A stretch of DNA of 7,126 nucleotides from Desulfobacteraceae bacterium (GCA_030612225.1 JAUWOH010000150.1:1-7126), one strand, 5' to 3'. Numbered from the stretch's first letter, positions 1 through 6,317 are shown. Notes: generated by a model from the letters alone, not told the origin. Numbers and translations are program-made.

Positions 1-827
1 TACAAGAAGAAAAAAATCTCTTAAAGACAATAGCCGGGCAAGTTGCATTGATTATAGAAAAAAGGAAAGCAGATAAAAAGAGGTATGAATTGGAAGGTCA
101 ACTCAGGCATGCAGACCGTTTGGCAAAGATCGGTCAGCTAACTGCCGGCGTTGCCCATGAGTTAAATGAGCCTATCGGAAATATCCTGGGTTTTGCTCAG
201 CTGGCTTCTAAAAACCCCGATTTACCACAGCAGGTTTATCGAGATCTGGAACATATTGTCAGTTCGTCCCTGCATGCAAGAGAAATTATTAAAAAACTCA
301 TGTTGTTCAGCCGGCAGATGCCCCACCAAAAAATAAGGTTTAATTTAAACAATCTGGTTAAAGAGGGCTTATCTTTTATCGAGCCTCGTTTCGCAAAAAA
401 CAATGTTGAATTTATACAGGATTTGGCTCCGAACCTTCCGGAAATTACAGCCGATCCATCACAGTTGAGGCAGGTGCTTGTAAATCTTGTGGTCAATGCT
501 TTTCAGGCAATGCCCAATGGGGGAATTTTGACCATAAAAACTTTAAGTGAAATAGACAATGTTATTCTCGTAGTGCTTGATACCGGAGTCGGCATGGACC
601 AAGAGACCCTTGACCAAATTTTTCTGCCTTTTTTCACAACAAAGGACGTAGATCAAGGGACCGGCCTGGGACTTTCAGTGGCTCACGGAATTATCACAGC
701 TCATGGCGGGAAAATAGATGTTCAAAGTCAGAAAGGAAAGGGGTCAAGGTTCGAAATAAAATTTCCATTAACTTGCGAAGATTGTGAGGAAAAACGTGCG
801 AAAAAAAAAGTTGGAGAATCAATTTAA
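1..827 (+). CDS. Sensor histidine kinase, C-terminal part (5' end outside window)
   Basis: This is the sensor of a two-component system. It should autophosphorylate on a histidine and pass the phosphate to the regulator encoded next. The frame is open from base 3 to the stop at 825-827 (274 residues visible), so the true start lies upstream; a TTG at 48 is internal. Visible residues 1 to about 18 look like the last helix of a GAF-type sensory domain, followed by a short charged linker. The HisKA H-box (AHELNEP) has its phospho-acceptor His at about residue 52 (bases 156-158). The HATPase_c domain shows the N-box (NAFQAM, about 165), G1 (DTGVGMD, about 193-199), F-box (FLPFFTTK) and G2 (GTGLGLS, about 219-225), all intact. 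The visible part has no membrane segment. The H-box style is that of NtrB/AtoS-like kinases that pair with NtrC-type regulators. The signal sensed cannot be told because the input domains are mostly missing. Confidence 0.95.
   Translation, partial: QEEKNLLKTIAGQVALIIEKRKADKKRYELEGQLRHADRLAKIGQLTAGVAHELNEPIGNILGFAQLASKNPDLPQQVYRDLEHIVSSSLHAREIIKKLMLFSRQMPHQKIRFNLNNLVKEGLSFIEPRFAKNNVEFIQDLAPNLPEITADPSQLRQVLVNLVVNAFQAMPNGGILTIKTLSEIDNVILVVLDTGVGMDQETLDQIFLPFFTTKDVDQGTGLGLSVAHGIITAHGGKIDVQSQKGKGSRFEIKFPLTCEDCEEKRAKKKVGESI
785..790 (+). promoter_or_regulatory. Ribosome binding site that decides the response regulator start
   Basis: TGAGGA lies inside the end of the kinase gene, five bases upstream of the GTG at 796. 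The alternative GTG at 784 has no comparable site upstream. A later in-frame TTG at 811 follows only an A-run. Confidence 0.5.
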
Positions 828-2130
828 AATATTAGCGGTAGATGATTCCTTAGATACGTTGGAGGTAATTCAAAGGAATCTGACTCCTGAAGGGTATAAA
901 GTCTTTACTGTTTCCAGCGTGAATGAAGCCGTGAATATTTTGGAAACAGACTCTATTGACCTGGTAATAACCGACCTGAAGATGCCCATAGTCGGTGGTC
1001 TGGATTTGATCAAGCATGTGAGGGAAAATTTAAGGGATGTCGAAATAATGATGATTACCGGTTATCCTTCCATTGAAGGAGCTGTGGAGGCAGTTAAAAG
1101 TGGCGCTGAAGAATACATCGTCAAACCATTTACAGATAAGGAATTATTATCGGCAGTACAACGGATGCTTGAGAAGCTGGTTCGGCGTAGGACCACTCAA
1201 TCAAAAAATCTTCTGAACAATTCATGCGGTATTATAGGCGACTCAAAGGGGATGCAAGATGTTTTCAAGCAAATTAAAAAAGCGGCTTCAACCGATGTTA
1301 CAATAGTCATTTCAGGAGAGAGTGGAACCGGGAAGGAGATTGTAGCCCGAGCAGTGCATTATAACAGCGACCGCAGTTCTGCTCCTTTTGTCCCTGTTAA
1401 CTGTAACGCTATTCCAAATAATCTTATCGAGAGTGAGCTTTTCGGCCATGTAAAAGGAGCTTTTACGGGAGCAAAAGGCTCTCGTGCAGGTTTCTTTCAG
1501 GTCGCGGACGGTGGAACGATATTTTTAGATGAAATAGGTGATGCAAGCCAAAGTCTGCAAGGAAAACTACTTAGAGTTATACAAAATAAAGAAATTTACA
1601 TGGTTGGTTCAAGCCGTACACGCAAGGTAAACACGAGGATAATTGCAGCTACCAACAAAGACTTGTTGAGTTTGATGGAAAAGGGAATCTTCCGGGAAGA
1701 TCTTTATTACCGGATAAATGTTATAAATATCCACCTTCCTGCATTGCGAGAGCGTGGAAATGACATCCTGCTTATGATCAATCATTTTCTTGAAAAATTC
1801 TCAAAAGAAATGGATTGCCCGATGCTCAATTTTTCAGATGATGCCCTGCGGGCCATAGTAAATTACCAATGGCCCGGGAATGTCAGGGAACTTGAAAATC
1901 TAATTCAGCGCCTGGTCATTATAACAGATGGTGATTTTATTCATGTAACGGATTTACCGGCTTTGATGAAATTTTATGTCAATCAAAAAAAAGACGTAAA
2001 CCGTACCCTGGCAGATGTAGAGATAGAGCATATTCGTCACGTGTTGGCGAGTGTCAGCGGAAATAAGACTAAAGCAGCAAAAGTACTTGGCATTGACCGG
2101 AAAACACTTCGGGAGAAACTAAAAAAATAA
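796..2130 (+). CDS. NtrC-family sigma-54-dependent response regulator
   Basis: This cytoplasmic transcription activator should receive phosphate from the adjacent kinase and remodel sigma-54 RNA polymerase using ATP. With the GTG start at 796 it has 444 residues, a usual NtrC-family length. The receiver domain (about 10-125) has the acidic pair D16/D17, phospho-acceptor D60 in TDLKMP, T88 and K110. The AAA+ domain (about 145-375) has Walker A GESGTGKE (174-181), the sigma-54 contact loop GAFTGA (221-226) and Walker B FLDE (D245/E246). The C-terminal Fis-type HTH (about 416-444) contains the usual NKTKAAKVLGIDRKTL pattern. All key residues are present, so it should be a true sigma-54 activator. 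The start overlaps the kinase gene by 32 bases, which suggests translational coupling; an in-frame GTG at 784 would add four residues. A good sigma-54 promoter about 490 bases downstream is its likely target (inference). The sequence does not show which named subfamily it belongs to. Confidence 0.95.
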   Translation: MRKKKLENQFKILAVDDSLDTLEVIQRNLTPEGYKVFTVSSVNEAVNILETDSIDLVITDLKMPIVGGLDLIKHVRENLRDVEIMMITGYPSIEGAVEAVKSGAEEYIVKPFTDKELLSAVQRMLEKLVRRRTTQSKNLLNNSCGIIGDSKGMQDVFKQIKKAASTDVTIVISGESGTGKEIVARAVHYNSDRSSAPFVPVNCNAIPNNLIESELFGHVKGAFTGAKGSRAGFFQVADGGTIFLDEIGDASQSLQGKLLRVIQNKEIYMVGSSRTRKVNTRIIAATNKDLLSLMEKGIFREDLYYRINVINIHLPALRERGNDILLMINHFLEKFSKEMDCPMLNFSDDALRAIVNYQWPGNVRELENLIQRLVIITDGDFIHVTDLPALMKFYVNQKKDVNRTLADVEIEHIRHVLASVSGNKTKAAKVLGIDRKTLREKLKK

Positions 2131-2140
2131 ATCAGGAACT

Positions 2141-2188
2141 CCACTCTGCAAGTGGGTAATATCACCCCACCGAAGCAAAACACCCCAC
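2141..2188 (+). repeat. GTGGG/CCCCAC repeat cluster, possible remnant of an insertion-sequence end
   Basis: CCACT (2141-2145) and AGTGG (2151-2155) form a small perfect hairpin. GTGGG (2152-2156) is also complementary to CCCAC (2166-2170). CACCCCAC occurs at 2163-2170 and again, exactly 18 bases on, at 2181-2188. Regularly spaced GTGGG-type repeats recall the multiple terminal repeats of IS21-family elements. No transposase gene is nearby, so a degenerate end or a protein-binding site is equally possible. Confidence 0.35.
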
Positions 2189-2386
2189 AGGTTAAGCCTT
2201 CTTTTCAGGCAAACGTAGTTAATTCCACTTTAAAAATAAAGAAACTTTCATTTAAATCCGACCTTAATAATCTTTTTTCTATTCTTATTTTTAACGCCAA
2301 TCCATCGATTTCATATCACATGTATTACCGGCTCTAATTTACGACCTGAATCTTGCATGAAAATTAATGAGAAACTGTTTTTATAC

Positions 2387-2420
2387 TGATAACCAGCAGG
2401 TTTAGCAGAATATGTTATCA
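2387..2420 (+). repeat. Inverted repeat TGATAAC / GTTATCA
   Basis: Perfect 7-base arms at 2387-2393 and 2414-2420 are separated by 20 bases and followed by an A-rich tract. Read on the minus strand this would be a weak stem preceded by T's, so it does not make a convincing terminator on the plus strand. It may be a binding site for a dimeric protein about 240 bases upstream of the predicted transcription start. Confidence 0.3.
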
Positions 2421-2515
2421 AAAAATAATACCCAAATGTTAAAAAGGTTAATGATCGATTTATCTCATCAATTTTCACCCTTCTGGCGAGCCGGAGGTTT
2501 CCATCTGCTGTGTTA

Positions 2516-2554
2516 CTAAGGGCTTGCAATAGTTCACTATGGCTTCGCCCTTAG
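2516..2554 (+). promoter_or_regulatory. Palindrome, candidate upstream activator (enhancer) site
   Basis: Perfect 8-base arms CTAAGGGC (2516-2523) and GCCCTTAG (2547-2554) enclose a second palindrome, ATAGT-TC-ACTAT (2529-2540). The centre lies about 112 bases upstream of the predicted sigma-54 start, within the usual range for binding sites of NtrC-type activators. There is no T-tract after it, which argues against a terminator. That the neighbouring regulator binds here is inference. Confidence 0.4.
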
Positions 2555-2620
2555 ATGCCTTGCATATGAAAGCCTCCAAGTCGTGCAAAATTCAGGTAAG
2601 AATTCATCACGGATCATTTT

Positions 2621-2636
2621 TGGCACATATGTTGCT
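2621..2636 (+). promoter_or_regulatory. Sigma-54 (-24/-12) promoter of the gdhA-pnt unit
   Basis: TGGCAC-N5-TTGCT matches the sigma-54 consensus TGGCAC-N5-TTGCW at every defined position, with the required spacing between the GG and GC elements. Taking the C at 2635 as -12, transcription should start near 2647, giving a leader of about 84 bases before the ATG at 2731. It faces the Cys-rich protein gene and gdhA. An NtrC-family activator is encoded immediately upstream, and a palindrome lies at about -112. The match is seen directly; activity and the choice of activator are inferred. Confidence 0.85.
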
Positions 2637-2657
2637 CTACAGTGAATTAGATGTATG

Positions 2658-2683
2658 CCGGATTAACCACCCGGATTAATCAC
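2658..2683 (+). repeat. 13-base tandem direct repeat in the predicted leader
   Basis: CCGGATTAACCAC (2658-2670) is followed immediately by CCGGATTAATCAC (2671-2683), which are identical at 12 of 13 positions. The pair sits just downstream of the predicted transcription start, where bound protein could block promoter clearance. It could also be a chance duplication. Confidence 0.5.
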
Positions 2684-2730
2684 AAAGGGAAGAAGATCAG
2701 GTATAAATATTAATTATAGGGAGAAGGATA

Positions 2731-3039
2731 ATGTATAAAATCACTCAAAATATGGGAATATGTGTTACCTGCAATAATCGCACTGAATGCTTGTCATTGC
2801 AGAATAGTTTACGTGCGGACAGACCGATTTGGCATTGCGAAGAATTTGACGACTTTGTGTCCGGTATGAAAAGCGATTCTGCTAACATAAAGAAAAAAAC
2901 CTCTTTTAATAAGCCTAACAATAACAATGATATAATACCTGGAAGAACAATGGGACTCTGTATTAACTGCGAGAACCGAAAAACATGTATGCTGCCGTCT
3001 CCGACCGGGGGTATATGGCATTGTGAAGAGTATGTTTAG
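2731..3039 (+). CDS. Small twin-module Cys-rich protein (C-x2-C-x5-C...WHCEE), unknown function
   Basis: A 102-residue, soluble-looking protein with no signal peptide or membrane segment. It is an internal duplication. Module 1 (about 8-39) has C11, C14, C20 and C36; module 2 (about 74-101) has C77, C80, C86 and C98. Each begins MG(I/L)C, continues C-x2-C-x5-C, and ends (I)WHCEE(F/Y). A polar Lys/Asn-rich linker (about 48-70) joins them. Four cysteines plus one His per module suggest a bound metal, either zinc (ribbon-like) or an iron-sulfur cluster; the sequence cannot decide. The ATG at 2731 is preceded by AGGGAG and AAGG ribosome-binding sequence. It is the first gene after the sigma-54 promoter and directly precedes gdhA (77-base gap), so a redox- or metal-linked role alongside GDH or transhydrogenase is a reasonable guess but not shown. 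Confidence 0.85.
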   Translation: MYKITQNMGICVTCNNRTECLSLQNSLRADRPIWHCEEFDDFVSGMKSDSANIKKKTSFNKPNNNNDIIPGRTMGLCINCENRKTCMLPSPTGGIWHCEEYV

Positions 3040-3084
3040 TCTTACCAAGAAATACCAGCGGTTTAAGGAGATTCTTATTCCGGA

Positions 3085-3101
3085 AAAATTTAATAAATTT
3101 T
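3085..3101 (+). repeat. AT-only perfect inverted repeat before gdhA
   Basis: AAAATTT (3085-3091) and AAATTTT (3095-3101) flank AAT, just upstream of the gdhA ribosome binding site (GGAG, 3108-3111). The hairpin would be weak; it might tune translation or reflect base composition. Confidence 0.3.
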
Positions 3102-3116
3102 GAGAATGGAGATATT

Positions 3117-4466
3117 ATGTATTTCATGAATTCTTATTGTAACGAAGTTTTAAAAACTGTTGAAAGCAAATATCCATGGGAAAAAGAATTTATTCAAGCT
3201 GTTAATGAAGTTTTTCTTTCCCTGGGGGCATTAATAGAGATGGAGCCTGTTTACCGGGAAGAGAAGATTTTAGATAGAATTGTTGAACCTGAACGAACCT
3301 ATATTTTCAGGGTGCCATGGAGAGATGACAAGGGAAATATTCAGGTAAACACCGGATATAGGATAGGGTTTAACAGTACACTTGGTCCGTATAAGGGAGG
3401 TCTCAGGTTCCATCCCTCAGTGACCCTGAGTATTTTCAAATTTTTAGGGTTTGAGCAAACCTTTAAAAATGCTTTGACAGGCTTGCCACTTGGAGGCGGA
3501 AAGGGCGGCAGTGATTTTAATCCCAAGGGTCGATCAAATAATGAGATAGAAAATTTCTGCCAAAGCTTTATGACCAGTTTATACAACCATATTGGCCCGA
3601 ACACAGATGTTCCTGCGGGTGATATCGGGGTGGGTGCAAGGGAAATCGGTTATCTTTTCGGTCAATATAAACGATTGAAAAACGTTTTTGAAGGTGTGCT
3701 TACCGGCAAGGGATTGGATTGGGGCGGATCTCTTATGAGGCCGGAAGCAACCGGATTTGGAGCCACATATTTCGCGGAAGAGATGTTAAAGACCAGGGGA
3801 GAGAATATTGATGGTAAAATTGTTACTGTTTCAGGATTTGGAAACGTTGCCTGGGGAGTTGTTACAAAAGTAACTGATCTGGGCGGAAAAGTTGTAACGC
3901 TTTCAGGGCCGGATGGTTTTATTCATGATAAAGAAGGAATAAGTGGTGAAAAGATCGACTATATGCTGAAGATGCGGGTAAGCAGCCGGGACAGGGTTCA
4001 AGATTATGCAGAAAAATTCAAAGTTGATTTTTATCCTGATAAAAGACCCTGGGGAGTAAAGTGCGATATCGCTTTTCCGAGCGCAACTGAAAACGAAATG
4101 GATGAAAACGACGCTAAGGAACTTATCAGCAATGGGTGCCGGTGCGTAACCGAATGCGCCAATATGCCGGCAACGCAAAAAGCGATGGATCTGCTTCTTG
4201 AGAGCAAAATTCTTTATTCTCCAGGAAAGGCTTCAAATGCTGCCGGCGTTGCCTGCTCAGGACTTGAGATGGCGCAAAACAGCACCAAAATGAAGTGGAC
4301 GCGGGAAGAGGTAGATAAAAGGTTACGTCAGATAATGACCGATATACACATTAACTGTTTGCAGGCGGTTGAAAGGTATGGCGCCAGAGGTAATTATTTT
4401 GCTGGAGCAAATATTGCGGGGTTTATAAAAGTGGCAAATGCCATGCTCGATCAAGGCAATACTTAG
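3117..4466 (+). CDS. gdhA: Glutamate dehydrogenase, hexameric GdhA type
   Basis: This cytoplasmic enzyme interconverts 2-oxoglutarate plus ammonium and glutamate using NAD(P)H. Its 449 residues are the normal length for the bacterial hexameric class. The N-terminal substrate domain has PYKGGLRFHP with K93, GGGKGG with K129, and the catalytic aspartate in PAGD (D169). The Rossmann domain begins at VSGFGNVAWG (about 238-247). F241, P265 and D266 (SGFGN and LSGPDG) correspond to positions linked to NAD+ preference in the Clostridium symbiosum enzyme. Annotation pipelines may label this family NADP-specific, but these residues favour NAD(H); that is a prediction. The ATG at 3117 follows GGAG with five bases between; the next in-frame ATG (3126) is too far from it. 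The gene lies in a unit headed by a sigma-54 promoter, as expected for nitrogen-regulated metabolism, and transhydrogenase genes follow. Confidence 0.96.
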   Translation: MYFMNSYCNEVLKTVESKYPWEKEFIQAVNEVFLSLGALIEMEPVYREEKILDRIVEPERTYIFRVPWRDDKGNIQVNTGYRIGFNSTLGPYKGGLRFHPSVTLSIFKFLGFEQTFKNALTGLPLGGGKGGSDFNPKGRSNNEIENFCQSFMTSLYNHIGPNTDVPAGDIGVGAREIGYLFGQYKRLKNVFEGVLTGKGLDWGGSLMRPEATGFGATYFAEEMLKTRGENIDGKIVTVSGFGNVAWGVVTKVTDLGGKVVTLSGPDGFIHDKEGISGEKIDYMLKMRVSSRDRVQDYAEKFKVDFYPDKRPWGVKCDIAFPSATENEMDENDAKELISNGCRCVTECANMPATQKAMDLLLESKILYSPGKASNAAGVACSGLEMAQNSTKMKWTREEVDKRLRQIMTDIHINCLQAVERYGARGNYFAGANIAGFIKVANAMLDQGNT

Positions 4467-4470
4467 AGCT

Positions 4471-4617
4471 CGCGAAAAAATAACTTCACATTTCAGGCGC
4501 CGATGCATCCCGCCTGACGGCGTTGCGAAAACTCTGAATATGCCTGATATTCATGCTTTTTCGCGCCTTGTCAGTCGGGCGCCTCAACACCTGAAATTGC
4601 AAATTTATTTTTATGCG
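4471..4617 (+). repeat. 147-base imperfect palindrome (fold-back or MITE-like element) after gdhA
   Basis: The gap between gdhA and the next gene is almost entirely one nested palindrome. Complementary arm pairs run inward: CGC/GCG with AAAAATAA/TTATTTTT at the ends, ATTTCAGG (4490-4497) with CCTGAAAT (4590-4597), AGGCGCC (4495-4501) with GGCGCCT (4578-4584), CCCGCCTGAC (4509-4518) with 4570-4579 at 9 of 10 positions, and GCGAAAA (4525-4531) with TTTTCGC (4558-4564). The tip is a perfect hairpin, TGAATAT/ATATTCA (4535-4553). It encodes nothing convincing. It could be a mobile fold-back repeat, or act in the RNA as a stability or attenuation structure. Confidence 0.7.
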
Positions 4618-4646
4618 AACCCTTAACAAAACTAAGGAGGTTTGAA

Positions 4647-5072
4647 ATGAGTTTGGACATTTTCGGAAATTTAATGGATTGGGGTCAAGCTATGGATAAA
4701 CTCAATCAAATAAAACAATCAAAGACATTGAATGAACATCAACCGGGTCTTGCACGCATATTGAGGTATCGAGATAACTGGAGACTTCGGGAAACAGTGT
4801 TGAACTATGTCAAAGATATAAATCATCCATCTGATGATCTGTTGACGGAAGTGCTCAATATAGTCATGGACGAAAATATTTATTATGACGCACGAATAAT
4901 TGCAGTAGATGCATTGGCGAGTTTAATGAACAACTATAAATACAACAAAGAAAGTGATCGAATTGACAAGAGCGATGTTAATAAAAAAATTAAGGAGCTT
5001 CTTGTAACTCCGCATCCACCTATTTTCCATGAGGCTATCAGGCGATCCTATCAAAGCTTCACCAACGGGTAG
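4647..5072 (+). CDS. Small HEAT-like helical-repeat protein, unknown function
   Basis: A 141-residue soluble protein with no signal peptide or membrane helix. After a short N-terminal helix (about 10-25) three helix-turn-helix repeats can be made out at about 31-57, 65-95 and 111-137. Their turns read RYRDNWRLRE, MDENIYYDAR and TPHPPIFHEA, each followed by a hydrophobic helix; this is the look of HEAT/armadillo-type repeats, which usually serve as protein-binding scaffolds. No catalytic motif or cysteine cluster is visible. AGGAGG (4635-4640) is six bases from the ATG, a strong ribosome binding site. The gene sits between gdhA and pntAA, 59 bases before the latter, so an adaptor or regulatory partner of GDH or the transhydrogenase is possible (inference). 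I do not recognise a named family. Confidence 0.85.
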   Translation: MSLDIFGNLMDWGQAMDKLNQIKQSKTLNEHQPGLARILRYRDNWRLRETVLNYVKDINHPSDDLLTEVLNIVMDENIYYDARIIAVDALASLMNNYKYNKESDRIDKSDVNKKIKELLVTPHPPIFHEAIRRSYQSFTNG

Positions 5073-5131
5073 GGTAAAACAGAGGATCGAACCGTTGATG
5101 ACAACAGAGTCAATCTATTAAGGAGGAGATC

Positions 5132-6292
5132 ATGTTAATCGGAATACCAAAAGAAATCTTATCTGAAGAAAAAAGGGTAGCTGCTACGCCGGAGATGGTG
5201 CAAAAATACATCAAAATGGGCTTTGATGTAACGGTTGAATCGTCGGCCGGTGAAGGTATTTGGAGAAGCGATGAAGAATACGAGAATTCAGGTGCAAGTA
5301 TTAATTCTGATACGGAAAAACTTTTTGCTCAGTCGGATGTTATTCTGAAAGTCAAACAACCGGTGTTCAATGAAACAGTTGGGAAACATGAAGTAGAAAT
5401 GATGCGCAATGACAGTACTCTAGTCACTTTTCTACACCCAGCAGCTCCCGGGAATCATGATATGATTAAAGAATTGCGGGATAAAAACATAACCTCGTTT
5501 ACAATGGACGGCATCCCGCGTATCTCCCGCGCACAGAGAATGGATGCATTATCCTCGATGAGCACAGTTACAGGCTATAAATCGGTGTTGATTGCCGCCA
5601 ATCAAATGGCGAAGTTTGTTCCAATGATCGGGACGGCCATCGGTACGGTAAAACCGGCCCGGTTTTTAATAGTTGGCGCAGGTGTTGTTGGACTTCAGGC
5701 TATCGCTACAGCCAAAAGACTTGGTGGAATAGTCAAGGCAATGGACATTCGTAAAGAAGCATGTGAGGAGGCTGAGAGCCTTGGTGCCAAGGTGGCTGAA
5801 TTTGATATTCCCCAGGAACTAGTCATTGGTGAAGGCGGCTACGCAAAGGCGTTAGAAGACGAGTGGCTGGAAATAGAGCAAAAAGTTCTGGAACCTTACG
5901 TGGAGGATGCAGATATCGTAATTCTCAGCGCTCTGGTGCCGGGTGAAGTCGCTCCTATACTGATTACCGAAGAAATGATCTCTAAAATGAAGCAAGGTTC
6001 TGTGATTATGGATGTCTCTATTGATCAGGGCGGCAATTGTGCGGTAACAGAACCCGGGCAATTTGCTCAGAAAAATGGAATATACATTTGTGGAATACAA
6101 AATATACCAGGAAGAATGGCGGTTCACTCAAGCTGGCTTTATGCCAACAATATGTACTATTACATAGAAAATCTCTTCAAGAAAGGACTGAACACGTTTG
6201 ATCTGGATGATGATATCGTAAAACAATCCCTTGTTACTTATAAGGGGAAGATCCTTTTCCAAGGCGCCATCAAGGCTATGGAAGATCTGTGA
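5132..6292 (+). CDS. pntAA: NAD(P) transhydrogenase subunit alpha, part 1 (NAD(H)-binding domain I)
   Basis: This is the soluble NAD(H)-binding component of the proton-translocating transhydrogenase, which transfers hydride between NADH and NADP+ and is driven by the proton gradient toward NADPH. Its 386 residues match the separate alpha-1 chain of three-subunit enzymes rather than the longer fused PntA. It opens with GIPKE, shared with alanine dehydrogenase. The transhydrogenase RQD-loop is intact in IPRISRAQRMD (R130, Q135, D138). The Rossmann loop GAGVVG (182-187) is followed by an acidic D205 after the second strand, as expected for NAD(H) binding. GGYAKALEDE and QGGNCAVTEPG are also transhydrogenase-like. 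AGGAGGAG stands just before the ATG at 5132. The membrane alpha-2 gene follows after an unusually long 211-base gap filled by a repeat. Alanine dehydrogenase was considered and is less likely. Confidence 0.95.
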   Translation: MLIGIPKEILSEEKRVAATPEMVQKYIKMGFDVTVESSAGEGIWRSDEEYENSGASINSDTEKLFAQSDVILKVKQPVFNETVGKHEVEMMRNDSTLVTFLHPAAPGNHDMIKELRDKNITSFTMDGIPRISRAQRMDALSSMSTVTGYKSVLIAANQMAKFVPMIGTAIGTVKPARFLIVGAGVVGLQAIATAKRLGGIVKAMDIRKEACEEAESLGAKVAEFDIPQELVIGEGGYAKALEDEWLEIEQKVLEPYVEDADIVILSALVPGEVAPILITEEMISKMKQGSVIMDVSIDQGGNCAVTEPGQFAQKNGIYICGIQNIPGRMAVHSSWLYANNMYYYIENLFKKGLNTFDLDDDIVKQSLVTYKGKILFQGAIKAMEDL

Positions 6293-6317
6293 GTAATTGG
6301 AAAATAATGTTTGCTCT

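Larger units (their letters stand above)
2131..2730 (+). other. 600-base intergenic regulatory region
   Basis: No convincing gene lies here; the short open frames on both strands lack ribosome binding sites, family resemblance or sensible composition. About 2200-2460 is noticeably AT-rich. From left to right the region holds a GTGGG/CCCCAC repeat cluster, an AT-rich stretch with T-runs near 2271-2293, a TGATAAC inverted repeat, a larger palindrome, a sigma-54 promoter and a tandem repeat in the predicted leader. No strong GC-rich terminator with a T-tract was found directly after the regulator gene. Confidence 0.6.

Noticed and set aside
48..827. Kinase gene starting at TTG 48
   Set aside because: The frame is open to the window edge and the upstream residues continue a GAF-like helix, so this is an internal codon.
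2152..2337. 61-residue plus-strand open frame after the regulator
   Set aside because: Begins within the GTGGG repeat cluster, lacks a ribosome binding site and has AT-driven composition.
2311..2529. 72-residue minus-strand open frame in the regulatory gap
   Set aside because: No ribosome binding site or recognisable family; it overlaps both inverted repeats. A decayed gene cannot be excluded but is not supported.
2516..2554. Rho-independent terminator of the regulator gene
   Set aside because: No T-tract follows the stem, and it lies nearly 400 bases past the stop codon; a protein-binding site fits better.
4438..4626. 62-residue plus-strand open frame after gdhA
   Set aside because: It overlaps the end of gdhA and is otherwise made of the palindrome; no ribosome binding site.
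5132..6292. Alanine dehydrogenase
   Set aside because: It shares the GIPKE start and fold, but the RQD-loop, the QGGNCAVTEPG stretch and the following pntAB gene fit transhydrogenase alpha-1.
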